Source of the DNA: Oehlia diaphana | Taxonomy: Eukaryota; Glomeromycota; Glomeromycetes; Glomerales; Glomeraceae | Reading direction: 5' to 3' | DNA: 64,000 bases | Assembly (NCBI GenBank): GCA_003833135.1 | Contig: QZLH01000343.1 | Coordinates: forward strand, 19,841-83,840 | Shown here: piece after piece, positions 35,191 through 47,683 of the stretch | Layout: every line of letters starts with the position of its first letter | How positions within the stretch are numbered: the first letter of the stretch is position 1 | The notes under the pieces: model-generated | Seen by the model: only the letters and a program-made list of their open reading frames with translations | The model's database searches: none | What the model was told of the DNA's origin: nothing | Made by a program: the position numbers and the translations under genes

Positions 35191-35473
35191 AGAAGCCAAG
35201 AAGAAATTGATGACCTAGGCTTATACATATACATGTTTACTTTATCGTTATTTTGGGATTCTTTTTTTTCGCCAGCAGCTTTCATGAACCAATAACAACG
35301 TTCAATTACGCGGGTCAAAACATGGGCCGTGTGTGCACTCGTACGTACTGTACAAACGTTAAACTATTTTATGATAGAACTTACTTTGACTAATTAAGCT
35401 TTCCACAATCTCAAAGATTTCTAAACCGGCCCGCCAGGTAAATTATAAGGATGATTTAGTAGATCATTTTTAG

Positions 35474-35610
35474 TCAAACGAAGGAATGCACAACCGGAGA
35501 CTCTTTCTCTGCGAAAAATTTGATGAGATTTGAGTTTACTTTCCGTAAAAAGGTAATAAGTTGTTCCGTATCATATCCTTTTACTTCTTCGAACGAAGGA
35601 TCAGTGCAAA
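35474..35610 (-). pseudogene. Fragment of a SAM-like/Crinkler-associated N-terminal domain
   Basis: FEEVKGYDTEQLITFLRK resembles the short helical start found in many Glomeromycotan accessory proteins, but it ends at a stop after ESPVVHSFV and lacks the second half. It lies just upstream, on the same strand, of the kinase-like pseudogene and may have been its N-terminal part. Weakly supported. Confidence 0.3.
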
Positions 35611-35899
35611 AGGTTTTAAAAGTGATGGGACAAGTGGGACAAGTGCTGTAATCGAAGTTGTACAAGTTCAGAAAAAAGAAAAAAAAAAGGTGGATTTGAG
35701 GTATATATATAAACCTATTGTTGAACAATCAGTAAGATAATCACTAATTACATACTGTAAGTAGACTAATAATTTTCAGAATCTCACTCCGGAGCCAAAT
35801 ATCCCTATAAAGCGCTATGTCAGCTATCACTATTAGTTGTTTGGTGTGAAAACCCTTATGAAAGTGTTTCAACGTAAAAGTTATTAAGACAGAGGCGGT

Positions 35900-36654
35900 C
35901 AGTGAACTCGAGGGAAAAAATTGACGATAATGTCAAGGCAAAAGACCTCAAGCTATGGAAGGTTGACATTTCCCTCGAAGAAGAAAACGAAAATTATTCG
36001 CTGTCAACACAAAAATAAACGTTAATATCAAGGAGGAGCTTTGATGGTGTGGAACTGTTTTACTTTCGAAAATTAGCTCCCAGCCAGCCGCTCTCATCGC
36101 GAACGTTGATCAATATGAAGTAACAAAAGTAGCTATTGAAATGGTCAAAGAAATACTTGCATATCGCAAAGAGCTGAGGACAAGTATAGATCCTAGCTCA
36201 ACTGATTCCTCATTGGATACTTTGCGGTGGATAATTTGCAATTTTTTTACAGAGATAGAAACTGTTGATGAAGTACATACATATCATCGTACAGCGTCCT
36301 GTTGAAACGAAAGAAGTTCACACGCAAGGGCGTAAGTAAGAGAAATTCTTGTGGGTTGTAACTCGTGGGCAAATAATTTGAAGACGAGACTTCGAACTTG
36401 TTTTACTTTCCCAGAAGAACTGAGGACGAGCATGTCGTCATAAATTGTGAGAGTGTAAAGGAGTCCTCCCGATTATCATGGACACATGTAAGTAATGATT
36501 AATATTAGCTATGTTTTTTTCGTGATATTTACACAACAGTTACTAACAACTTTAATCTCAACAGCTCAACAACCATTCTCCTCGTGGAGGTTTGACAAGA
36601 TGAAAGCACTCTTCGGCTTGAAGGCGTACGATTATAATGAATTACCTACTTTAT
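35900..36654 (+). pseudogene. Crinkler (CRN)-type gene remnant, left arm of inverted pair
   Basis: KAKDLKLWKVDIS at about 35938-35970 matches the LWKVDI signature of the Crinkler N-terminal header; neighbouring reading is broken by stops and shifts. Further on, ANVDQYEVTKVAIEMVKEIL is readable at about 36098-36160. At 36479-36562 a GT-AG intron joins GACACAT to CTCAACAACC, after which FSSWRFDKMKALFG and DYNELPT are read before a stop. CRN proteins are modular, nucleus-targeted effector-like proteins known in oomycetes and AM fungi. This copy is fragmentary. Confidence 0.55.
36011..36654 (+). repeat. Inverted repeat, left arm
   Basis: Sequence from AAAAATAAACGTTAATATCA (36011) to GAATTACCTACTTT (36654) recurs in reverse at 39135-39487 at roughly 90 percent identity by eye. 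The left arm retains about 300 bp that the right arm lacks. The spacer is about 2.5 kb. Confidence 0.8.
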
Positions 36655-38869
36655 AAAAGAAGGTTAAAGATATGATGAAAGATTATTTAGATTAGATGAT
36701 GTATGATTTTTTTTTTTAATATGTGATGAAACAATAAAATAGAGTACTTTCGTATTCAAAACTAACTGTAATGCATGTCTGATATTTTTGTCTGAACTTT
36801 AAGCAAATCCATAAAATGATTGTATTAAAATACAATCTATTATTGAACAGAATAATCTTCTTTAAGGGGTAGACTCTATGCTAAGCGTCGTGCCACTCAA
36901 CCATATCTTTATTTATTTTTAACATTTTTAATCATTTATACACAAAATCTCAAAAAAATCTTCGACTTTTTTTGCTGTGCTCAGAAAATTTTGAAAGATG
37001 GAATCTAGTGGAATAAACTCATGTCCTCTTTTTTTGAATAGTTATTTGTCCACTGTTTTTCTTCTGTAATCGTCTACAAGAATAAAGTAAAGTAATCAGT
37101 TAAAAAAAACCATTAAGTGCTACGGATGCCCGATGTTACGTAACTAAGGTTGCTTATATACATCATATAGGTAGTTAATGAATAAATCTAGTTCAAAATA
37201 TGCAGTTCTTTAAAAAATTTTTTCAATGAAAACGAAAAAAAAATTATTTATTTATATCCAATATACTATTTATACTAATAAAATGTTAAAATATTAAAAT
37301 CATTACAAAATGTTATATATATTATAAAATTATTAATAAGTGATAAAAAAAAAATAAAAAAAACCTAAAGTTAAGATTTATGATTTTCCGGAATCTGTAA
37401 GAGTATCTTCTATAAATATATCATTAGGATCATAATCCAAATCAGCTGAATTTAAAGGTTGTTTTGTACTGGAGTAATATCAAAGTTATTCAGAATTCAT
37501 CTCCCCGCTAGTATCATTAACAGCTGTCAAATCAATGATATTACTAATAGCCAATTCAGTATTTAAAAAATCTTCTGATGGTCATTAATTATTCGAACCT
37601 TGCAATCGTGGAGGCCTATAATAAAAAATTTGGATTTTATTAATGATACTATAAGAGCTATATTCAATATATATGCAAAACGACCTTACCTTACGAGAGT
37701 TTGAAATTTGTCTAGGTGTACAGTTTCTATTGTTGTTATTTGAGAAGGCACTTCTGCTATGTTATATTTAAAATCTTTTGCTTTCTTGGCGCAAATTTCT
37801 GCCGTTCACCCTACGCGATCTACAAGATTCTATTAAACTTTCGCGCAAATTTCTGCCGTTCACCCTACGCGATCTACAAAACTTTCATTAGTAATGTTAA
37901 CTTAGTAATATATAAAGAAAAAACTAATAAAAATAACATACCCCGTAAATTAAGAATTGCTTGCACAATAGTACAAGTTCGTTCAAATCTTCATTTTTTG
38001 TTGGTAACCTCTCCGAGGCCCAATCCCAAAAACCATATAAATCTCGAGTGTAAGACTAACAGGAGACGGACACTCTTCTTCCCCATACAAACAGAGCAGG
38101 ATGTAGCACACCAACTGATAAAATGTATTCCAAGAGTGCTAACCTTTAATTCATTGCTCATGGCATAAGCCTTCTTCCAAGCTTTTGTCCATTATCTCCG
38201 TATTTTATCAACACTTCTAATTCCAGGCGCAATGAATTATGAGAAGATTGAACCATTTTTCTTGTAGTATTTTTCTTATAGAATAACTCCCAATTTTCTA
38301 TTCCTCCCCATTCCGAAACTGGTTTTTCCCAGAAATCTGTTACGAGTTTGAATATTAGAAGAAATATTGGTATCAAAAATAATAAACAAAAAAGATTTAC
38401 CACTATATAGAAGCTTTGGCCAAGTGCTTTCATACATACATATATATGTGGTATACCATTTTTTAACATTTTGATGTAAATTGTTAGATATGCTAATTGC
38501 AACTTGATTAAAAATCATTTTTTTTCCTAATGTCATATTATGGGATTTTTTTCAAGTCAATCAGTAAACAAATCACTTCGTTCATGTGATTCTACTTTTA
38601 GCCGCAATTAATATGATTAATGTTATTTGGCTAGGCGGGTTAGCTTGACTGCCTATGGTTAATAATAATAATGATGGCGACGGGATAATATAATAACAGA
38701 TAAGATTAATGACTGCGGGTATTTTATAAACACGTGATTAATAGTAAAATTGACTGCGGTGCTCGTGTACTACCATTCGATGCGTCTCATTAATATGAAT
38801 CCAAAGAGCTTTGTTCTTTCTTGTATAATCAATAGACGATGTAGCACATCAATAATTTTGTAGAAAAAA
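36655..38869. other. Accessory DNA between CRN-type inverted arms
   Basis: No intact gene. A C-terminal fragment is readable on the minus strand at about 37380-37600 (LDYDPNDIFIEDTLTDSGKS-stop preceded by NTELAISNIIDLT) with stops between pieces. A 54-bp tandem duplication lies at 37789-37879. Open frames at 38158-38536 overlap each other and have no recognisable domain. Two ACTGCGG motifs lie near 38718 and 38752. Confidence 0.5.
37789..37879. repeat. Short tandem duplication (about 54-bp period)
   Basis: GCGCAAATTTCTGCCGTTCA followed by CCCTACGCGATCTACAA occurs at 37789 and again at 37843, with no visible difference in the shared part. Confidence 0.9.
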
Positions 38870-39487
38870 TTAATTTTCCAATATATAATATGTATTGAAA
38901 ACTCTTGATAGGATGGATAATTTTGATGATTCAAAAAAAAATTCTGCTATAAAAATATTAAAAATTCGTGTAAAAACATTTTGCCTACCTATTATAGTCC
39001 AATCAACAGGAACTTTGCCATGACTTCCAGAGATTTCGTACTGATTTGTGATGTGTTGGTATATCTTGTGTAATCTCAAAAATTCACCTATAACCAAATT
39101 TTCAGGTATCTTCTGGCGTATCCTTAACACCAACAAAAGTAGGTAATTCATTATAATCGTCCGCTTTCAAGCAGAAGAGTGCTTTCATCTTTTCAAACCT
39201 CTACGAGGAGAATGGTTGTTGAGCTATTGAGATTAAAGCTGTTAGTATCTGTTATGCAAATATCACGAAAAAAATAACATAGCTAATATTAATCATTACA
39301 TGTGTCCATGATAATCGGGAGGACTCCTTTCCGCTCTCGCAATTTATGACGACATGCTTGTCGAAGCCTCGTCTTCAAATTATTTGCCCACGAATTACAG
39401 CCCAACAGGACGTAGTACGATGATATGTATGTGTTCGTCGAAAGTGGAAGCAGTTCCGCACCTCCTTGATATTAACGTTTATTTTTG
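38870..39487 (-). pseudogene. CRN/restriction-nuclease-like gene remnant, right arm of inverted pair
   Basis: Antiparallel copy of the left remnant, extending further 3'. After the same intron position it reads MKALFCLKADDYNELPTF, then with a frame break ENLVIGEFLRLHKIYQHI, TNQYEISGSHG and KVPVDWTI. The G-S-H-G-x-VDW pattern recalls the start of PD-(D/E)XK nuclease-like domains found at the C terminus of some CRN-type proteins; the catalytic Glu-x-Lys part is not present. A TAG inside the FSS-x-RFEK segment breaks the frame. Non-functional. Confidence 0.5.
39135..39487 (-). repeat. Inverted repeat, right arm
   Basis: Reverse-orientation partner of 36011-36654. It lacks the segment corresponding to roughly 36060-36270 and a shorter piece near 36310-36345 of the left arm. 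Confidence 0.8.
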
Positions 39488-42400
39488 GGTAATGCATTAT
39501 TTCACGTGACTCGATTCTTGTTCGATAAAATAATTATGAAGTAAATCGTTGTCGGAACTAGCAATTAATACATAAAAATTTGCGATACATGATAGAAAAT
39601 ACTTGGGGTATATGAGGACGTGGATAGGACCTCTTTCACCATTTTCTTGATGATAAGGGCACCTTTTTCTGAGTGCGTCAATATACAAAGTGGAGAGATA
39701 ATAAGAAATTTCTCTGAGATTCCATAAACACTACTTGACCATCTGTAAAACTATCTACAGAAGAGACTATGGAAAAATTGGGTTGAAAAAAATTAACTTT
39801 GTAAAGATCGAAGTTGACTATGCTTAGCACGCATCCGAAGGAATATCTAATTTATTGAAAGGTAATGCCCTCCAGGCATTTTTACACAAGATAAATATCC
39901 AACCAATATTTCACGTCAAAGTATCAACACAAGTAATTCATATGCTAGGAATAGTCATATAGGTGTATAATGCAGGTAAGTAGTATATTATAAGCGATAT
40001 GTATATTATAAGCGCGTAAAATATTCAAGTAGTATATTAGAAGCGATATGAATATTATTAAGCGCATAAATATTCAAGTAGTATATTATAAGCAATTGTA
40101 TAAGGAAAATTATTGCGAGGAATAGTGTAGTAACAAAGTAGCAATTCAATCTAATAAATAATTTGCCACATACTCAACTACTTCTGCACTATCTCCATAA
40201 TATATACTTTATCTGTTAGTAATCGGGAACCAAATTATTCGCGTGCTAATATAAATGTTCTCACACTAAACTCTTTCTGAGACTAGTAGAATTAGACAGG
40301 TAGAATTAGAATGTTGTCTTCTGATATTCTAGAGGTGTAGCATTTTTGTACACATAGTTTCACTAAGCGTTGATCAAAATGGCAGACGCTTCCGCATGTC
40401 CTTTGACTTTTGTTTGAAAACTAAAATTCGGTATATCCAAATGTCGGGTCATTATGTTAATAATGGCAAAGTTAAAATTATCGCAAAAAAATAAGATTGC
40501 TTTTGTAACCTAAAATGAAAATGGTAATAGGTGCACCAATAATAAACAACCTTGATTTTTTTTAAGGGGCAAAACTTTTATCGCACGTGCGACTATCGAA
40601 AATCTAAATCAGTAAAATCAACACACGAAGAAAATCGAATTTTCGGAATGTTAATCAACATGTAAAAAATTATGCATGTTATTGAGTGTCCATTTTGTAT
40701 TAAAAAGCGGAATAACTCAGGAAACAATAAATCTCGACGAATGGTACCAAATTTTGGATGAATGTCTAAAAAAAATTACAATAATTCGAAAAAACATTTC
40801 AAAAATCTGTTAAAGATTAATAGATTGGAGGAATTATGATGGTAATGACACTCTAACTCTCGAAATTTCGCTCCTTCATCATAATTCATTGCTTAGTTAT
40901 TTTTTACCGGATTTCGATATTTTACTTTTGGATTTATTTTTTAATTCAACGAGAAATAAAAGTTGTGAATTAGAATGGATTACTATTCGTTTTTCTTCGG
41001 TGAGATTGTTTTACTATAAGTAGAAATTCTAATAACAATATTAAGAGATAATTCGTTTTCTAAACGGAGAAAAAATAAAGATCGGAAACAATGAATACAG
41101 ATTATAAATTATTATAAAGAGCTTTGTTAGGTAACTATTGCGACTAGTATAAAATTAATGTACATGCATAGTAATGTTAATTCTTCTCTTATAAAACTAG
41201 TATGGAAAGCATACAGATTTAAATACGGGTGAAAAATCAATCCGAAATAAAAAATATCAATGTAATGTAAAAAGTCACGTAACCGGAAACTGTTCCATGA
41301 TCATGTTATAATTACTTTTAGTTGTCTTCTTAACGTAATTTTTAACGACATCGTAGGACATGCCCAGATAACAGTAAGATCAAAAATATAGATGTGAATT
41401 TGCGTGGCGTAGACAGGATCATAATACGCGCAAATTTTATCGGGATTAAAATACAGTACAGTATATTATAAATCAGGTGACTTGGAAACCCGTGATAAAA
41501 TAGCACGACCCGACTTCGAAAATCATTGCATTTTTGCTTATCAAAAATAATTTCGGATATTTGATACTTTTACTTTATACATCAAAGTAATCAAATTAAC
41601 TCGATACCTTCAAGAAATTATTGCAACGATTTCTACTGCACCACAAGTCACATGATACAGTGAGCACTCTTTTCTCGTAAAAAAAGTAAAGCATTCAATG
41701 AAGTTTTTGCCCATATTGGGCTTTTATTTTTTAACAATGTACACATGTTTATCTTACTATTATCAGTATTATGGTTTTAATGTTTGATAGATTTACAAAA
41801 CTGCATATACCGCTTCACGAGGTCATAATAAGTGGACACAAAACCAGTTTACGTAACTGCTGTGTATTACCAATTTCCTAAAAACAGAGATGTCAGGTAG
41901 TTACCTAAAGAGAAATTAATTGCTCACGTTAATAAGTATGTTAATATGAATGATGCCCTGATTCTCTTTGGTACAGGTGAAGAGAATTATTACTTGATGT
42001 AATCTTTGGGTTCCGGTATGTTTCACTTTCACACAAAAGCGTAGGCTTAAATTTTCGTCTTTTTCATATTTGCCAATAAATTACTTATTCTTGGTTTATT
42101 GCTATTATTTCTAATTTTTTTCCTTTTAATTTATACCTATGTTAAAATAAGAAGAGTTCAATTCTTGATAGGAGATATGTATGAATTGGGTGCTCCGTTT
42201 CGAAATATCAAAAGACCAAAAGAAACAAGGTTTTCATTATGTTTCAAAATTTGATGGTTTTTTACGTTAATGGATTAGTTATACTAGAACTACCACGAAA
42301 GATACATCTGAAATTCTGAATTTAAATTAAAAAATTCGGAAAGATGAATAATATTCAACGTCAAAGTAAGATATTTATGTAAATTCATTATTGAAATTTT

Positions 42401-43259
42401 ATACAATCAATAAAAATCTGTGGGTACGGTAATCTCGCTCAATAGAATTTTATCAATATTACTTCAATGAAAGCTGTAGTAATTAATTAATTTAAAGTTT
42501 AGATAGATATTTAGTATCCACTAACCACAAAAATATTCTTATCAAAAATTATTTAGTTTAACATATGACCATATTTCGCTTTATCTTTATTTGTAAAAAC
42601 AAACAAACAAACAAACAAAAATATATAAATTTCGCCGGTTATTAAAGTAAAATTATACAAATCTATAGATTTTCTTTGCGACTAGCATAATTTGTGACGA
42701 ATATTACGAATATTACAATATTACAATATTAACGAAAGATAGATAGATAAAGTTTCTTGATATGTTTAAGTTTTATGCATGCATTAATTATTATTTTTTG
42801 TACCTCAAAAATGATCACAAATGACGTCGATGAGTTAACTTGATTTAGTAATAGTAATAAAAAGGTATTGATTTTATTGATTATAACGTTAGAGAATCAT
42901 AAGAAATTACGGTAATTATGATAAAATATTTTTAAATTTATAACAAGTTCCATGTCACAAATATTGTGTATAATGGGTACTTATTCGATATATTTATTAT
43001 AACAGTGATACAATAATACAATACCACCAAAATATACCATGGATGAAATATCGGAGTTGCTGATAACATATCAAAACGTATCTTTTCATATCATATCAGT
43101 GATAACACTTTTTTACGTAAATGACATAAGAGATAAATAATCGGGTATAAACCTCCGAAGATTTAATTATACGATGAAACTTTGTAAAGATTTCATGACA
43201 AGATTTCCTTAAATTTTATGATTTGTTTGTTAGAATTTTTTTTGATACGATGAAGGAAT
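39488..43259. other. Intergenic DNA, no gene seen
   Basis: 3.8 kb of AT-rich sequence. A tandem repeat of about 50 bp (TAGTATATTATAAGCGATAT start) runs two and a half times over 39980-40095. Small microsatellites occur at 42597-42620 (AAAC/ACAA) and 42707-42735 (ATTACGAATATTACAATATT). No open frame with a recognisable domain was found. Confidence 0.55.
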
Positions 43260-43261
43260 CA

Positions 43262-44072
43262 AAAGGGGTCTTTTTTCCATTTTGGTTATTTTAAATAACT
43301 TTTTTGATCTAAGATATTATTTTTTTTTTAGGTTTATAATTGGTAATTGCATTATTGTTTGTTACAATATTATATCATAATAAATAAATTTATTCGATTA
43401 CTTGCAAAAAAAAAAAGTGTAACAACAGATAGAAACTAAAAAATTTTTTTGATCGAAAGAAAGATAAACTAAAGTTAAAAAAATGATTTTCAATAACAAT
43501 ATCTTTATTAAGAATTGAAAGGTTATAAAAAATATTTAAAAATATTTAAAAATATTTAAAATTGTTATATTAATTTGTCTATTACAATAAAATTTTATCT
43601 AAATTGTATCTTATAATAAATTTATTTAAACTATATATTATCTAATTTATTTAAACTGTATATTATCAAATTTAAATAAAATATCTGAATTATTTAATTT
43701 TATATTACAATAAATTATCTAAATTGTAACTTACAATAAAAATTACTATAATAATAATTTACAATTATTTTTGATGAATTTATATAATATTTATTACATA
43801 TTTTTTTGAAAAAGAAACATAATCTTGCATTAAAAAAAACACAATCTTGCATCTTTAAAAAGGATAAAGAAAAAAGAAAAAAGAAAAAATTTTTATTTTT
43901 TTTTTTTTTCTTTCATTATGTTCCAAATAAAAGGAATAAATTCAAAATTAAATTCAGTTTAATTAGGATTAGTTTTTTTTTTTCTCTCCCTTTTCTCAAA
44001 ATATAATATTTTTACATATTGCAGGATTATTTATATTAAAAAAGAAACATTTTTTTTCTTTGTTAAATAGAA
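43262..44072 (+). pseudogene. Relic of a seventh LAT permease copy
   Basis: CTTTTTTCCATTTTGG (43270-43285) matches the end of permease exon 2, followed by a T-rich stretch and TTTTTAG (43325-43331). GGTTTATAATTGG and GCATTATTGTTTGTTAC then match the start of exon 3 up to TTATATCATA. Near 44022 GCAGGATTATTTATATTAAA with a following TTTTTTCTTTGTTAAA matches exon 7 of copies D and F. Everything between is gone or unrecognisable. Exon 2-intron-exon 3 order is preserved, so it is a decayed genomic copy and not a retrocopy. Confidence 0.6.
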
Positions 44073-44300
44073 ATGAATTTCTCCCCTATTTTTATATTCA
44101 ATTATATAAATTTATAAATTTATGATCAAAAAATCTAATTATGGTACTTTTAAATGAACCTAAAAATTTTAAAAATGGATCTTTAAAAGTAATTGATTCC
44201 TATAAAACAATGATAACGTGATTTTAAACACTAGATTTAAAAAGGTATAGTAAATCTGTTAGATATATAATGTATATATATATTTTTATTTTATTTTAGC

Positions 44301-44334
<34 letters not shown>

Positions 44335-44340
<6 letters not shown>

Positions 44341-44429
44341 TTTTTTTACTTATCAGTTTTACAACCAAAAAAATTTAAAAAAAACCAAAAAAAAAAAAAA
44401 ATGAATAATTAGTAAATATAAAAAAATGG
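44335..44429. repeat. Dispersed repeat abutting the assembly gap
   Basis: About 95 bp (TTACTTATCAGTTTTACA onward to ATATAAAAAAATGG) nearly identical to 32881-32972, then the sequence runs into Ns. The gap was probably caused by this repeat and neighbouring homopolymers. Confidence 0.8.
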
Positions 44430-44900
44430 NNNNNNNNNNNNNNNNNNNNNNNNNNNNNNNNNNNNNNNNNNNNNNNNNNNNNNNNNNNNNNNNNNNNNNN
44501 NNNNNNNNNNNNNNNNNNNNNNNNNNNNNNNNNNNNNNNNNNNNNNNNNNNNNNNNNNNNNNNNNNNNNNNNNNNNNNNNNNNNNNNNNNNNNNNNNNNN
44601 NNNNNNNNNNNNNNNNNNNNNNNNNNNNNNNNNNNNNNNNNNNNNNNNNNNNNNNNNNNNNNNNNNNNNNNNNNNNNNNNNNNNNNNNNNNNNNNNNNNN
44701 NNNNNNNNNNNNNNNNNNNNNNNNNNNNNNNNNNNNNNNNNNNNNNNNNNNNNNNNNNNNNNNNNNNNNNNNNNNNNNNNNNNNNNNNNNNNNNNNNNNN
44801 NNNNNNNNNNNNNNNNNNNNNNNNNNNNNNNNNNNNNNNNNNNNNNNNNNNNNNNNNNNNNNNNNNNNNNNNNNNNNNNNNNNNNNNNNNNNNNNNNNNN
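44430..44900. other. Assembly gap (471 Ns)
   Basis: An unresolved run of N flanked by long A and T homopolymers and the repeat at 44335-44429. Frames drawn through it are meaningless. Confidence 0.99.
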
Positions 44901-45393
44901 TTTTTTTTTTTTTTGACAAAAAAAAAAAAAAAAAAAAAAAAATAATAAGGATTAATTTATAGAACAAGTAATAGCACAGCATAAATAATGAAACTACGCA
45001 ATTCGGTCAAACTTTGTTAATGATTGTAACGAAAAGGATTTTCACGCCAAATTGTGTTGCATGTGTAATTTATTTAACTTTTATAATAAATCATTGTTAT
45101 TCATTTGATTCTTTTTTAGAAAAAAATTTTTGGAATCAAAATCGATTATTACCGATTGTCAAAGATTTTCAACAAAAAAAGCATTCTTTTACGGATGTAA
45201 CCTAAAAATTTCGAATTTAAAATTTCCTTTTTTAAATACGAGTGCATTATAATAAAAAAAAAAAAATATTTCAGTTTATCATACAATTATATATAAACGG
45301 ATAAATTTATATAAACGGATTAAATTTAAATACTGTAATTAATAATACAGAAACAAAAAAAAAATATTTTTTATTTTTTTTTATGAAAACGAA
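44901..45393. other. Upstream region of permease E
   Basis: Homopolymer-rich. A 63-codon frame at 45014-45205 has a hydrophobic stretch (CVIYLTFII) but no further support. AT repeats precede the permease E start. Confidence 0.5.
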
Positions 45394-47683
45394 ATGTCAA
45401 TAGAAAGTGATAAAGATGAAATCACATTATCAAATATGCCTCAAAATGATGAGGAAATTCAACCATCACAAACTTCTGATAATGCTGACCCAGGAAGGAA
45501 TAAAATCTTTGGTGTTTTTTATGGTATTGGTGTAAACATAAATAACGTAATTGGGTCAGGAATTGTCACTTCCCCAGGAATTATTTGGAAGATGGTAAAA
45601 TCTCCTGGGATCGTATTATTATTATGGCTAATTGGTGGATTAGTTAGTATGGCAGGTTCATTAACCTATGTTGAACTTGGAGTTATACATAGGATAAGTG
45701 GTGGTGAAACAAAATATTTACAAACTGCTTTTCCAAATCCAAAACTTATGATTAGTTATCTCTTTAGTTTTATGTATATTTTGTAAGTATGAAATCCTTG
45801 TCATTAACTTTTGATTTTGCGTTATATTAATAAAGTACCTTTTTTTTTAGCGCAATTCGACCAGGTATTTTGAGTGCTGTCTTACAATCTGCGGCTCAGT
45901 ATTTATGGTATACTGTTAATGGTACTCGTTATGATGTATCGTTTCAACCAGATAAGGATGGTTGGCACCTTCCTTTTTCTCCATTTTGGTAATTGTTATT
46001 AAATAAAATGATTTTTTTAAAATTTAACAATGTACAGATAAATAAAATACATAAATATAAATAATCTATATTTTTTTTTTTTTCAGGTATATAAAAATAA
46101 TAGCGGTTTTAATTTTATTGGTTATTACTTTATATCATATGCTAAGTAATAGATGTGCAAATTATATAAATCAATCATTAGCGGCCATTAAGTTGGTCAC
46201 ATATACAATAATAGCATTTGCAGGAATTTGTCGATTACTTGGAAATTGGTCAACAAGTCGAATAAATTGGCAACAATCAATAAGTGGAAATACTGATCTT
46301 ACAGCCTATTCTTCCTCTATACTATTGGTAATATATATACACTATAACTTGTGTATAAGTTATAGGTTTTTTTCATTAAAGAATTTTTACTTAAATATTT
46401 TTTTTTTTTTATAGATTATGTTTAGTTATGATGGATGGAATAGTTTGAATTGTAAGTCGCACAAGATTAAAATTAAAAGTTTCTTAGTTTCTTTGAATAA
46501 CGAATTATTTGATTTTTTTATAGATTCTCTTGATGAATTTCGTAAACCGGAAAAGAAGCTCATATACAGTAATAGTATTAGTGTTGGAATTATTACATTA
46601 GTGTGTATGTATAATCAATGATTTTAGTAATTAATTTATATACATGATATTAACATTTTTACGTTTGTCGTTGTACAGATCTTCTTGTAAATATATCATT
46701 TATTTCAGTTGTACCAGAAGAATCCATAAACACAACTGACACTGATGAAACAATAGCTGCAACATTCTTTCGTCAATTATTTGGTGGATCTGAAGTAATG
46801 GTTAGAATTTTCACCGCTCTAGTTGTACTTTCCGTAGTTGGTACAGCTGCATCAACAGTATGGAGGTAATTTTTACAGTCAATTATGATGAATTATAATG
46901 AATTAATATCTCTCAAGTTATAATAAGTTATAAATAATAATGTTATAATAATAAAAATTTTATTAATTTTTTTAGTGGTTCAAGAGTTGTTGTTGCTGCT
47001 GCAGGATCAAATTTTTTTCCTGTATATTCTTATGAATTAAGAACTTGGAATAAACATTTTGATACACCAATTAATGCTTTATTTGCACAATTTATTTGGT
47101 GTTCATTAATTATATTTTTTGTTGGTGGTAGTTTTACTGTTACAGGTTTTATGTTATTTTCAGCATTTTCAATGTATAGTTATTGGATTTTTTATTTCGC
47201 TACTGGTGTTGGATTATTGGTATGTAGGATAACATTTTTTTTTAAAATGATTTTAAAAAAAATTTTTATTATTAAAAAAATGTACTAAACAATGTTAATT
47301 AATTTTTATAGGTAATTCGATATAGGAATAGAAAGAAATTACATAGAGAATTACATATTTATGGAAATGAAGAAAATCCACCTAGATTATCAGCAGATGA
47401 AGAAAAATTTTATAAAGCACCATTAATTGCAATTGGAATATTTGTATTATCAGGATTTTTTATATTAACATTTTCTTTTGTGGTAAATGATCAATGTCCA
47501 GGACTTGATTCAAAACAATGTAGACTTCAACAATTATCACCTATATTAATTAGTTATGGTTTCCTTTTATTAGCAACAGTATTTTGGTATATATTATATG
47601 TTTGGTGGGAAACAAAGAAAGCTAAAAGAATTATTAGAATAGCAGCTGAAGAAGATAATGATAAAGTAGAGATTACCGTATAG
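45394..47683 (+). CDS. LAT/SLC7-type amino acid permease, copy E
   Basis: Eight exons: 45394-45782, 45851-45988, 46087-46327, 46415-46451, 46524-46604, 46679-46865, 46976-47219 and 47312-47683, giving about 562 aa. Motifs: NNVIGSGIVTSPGIIW, VKSPGIVLLLWLIGG, GGETKYLQTAFP, MLSNRCANYINQ, FSYDGWNSLN, SLDEFRKPEKK, and VWS|GSRVVVAAAGSNFFP split by an intron. That 110-bp intron (46866-46975) interrupts a Ser codon where all four sister genes are continuous, so it looks like a gain unique to this copy. One Trp in MLSNRWAN is Cys here, and SYNGWN is SYDGWN. The last exon has a charged loop then the final TM pair and WWETKKAKR. It lies 493 bp after the assembly gap and otherwise looks intact. Confidence 0.9.
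46866..46975 (+). other. Copy-specific intron in permease E
   Basis: GTAATT ... TTTTTTTAG splits an AGT Ser codon in VWSGSR. Copies A, B, D and F carry the same motif without interruption. It is AT-rich with short repeats (AATAAT) and no obvious transposon ends. Confidence 0.85.

Noticed and set aside
44359..44982. Frames of 178-207 codons across Ns
   Set aside because: They are drawn through an assembly gap and have no sequence content.
45014..45205. Possible small secreted protein before permease E
   Set aside because: 63 codons with a modest hydrophobic stretch but no cleavage-site pattern or homology recognised, beside the gap; too weak to call.
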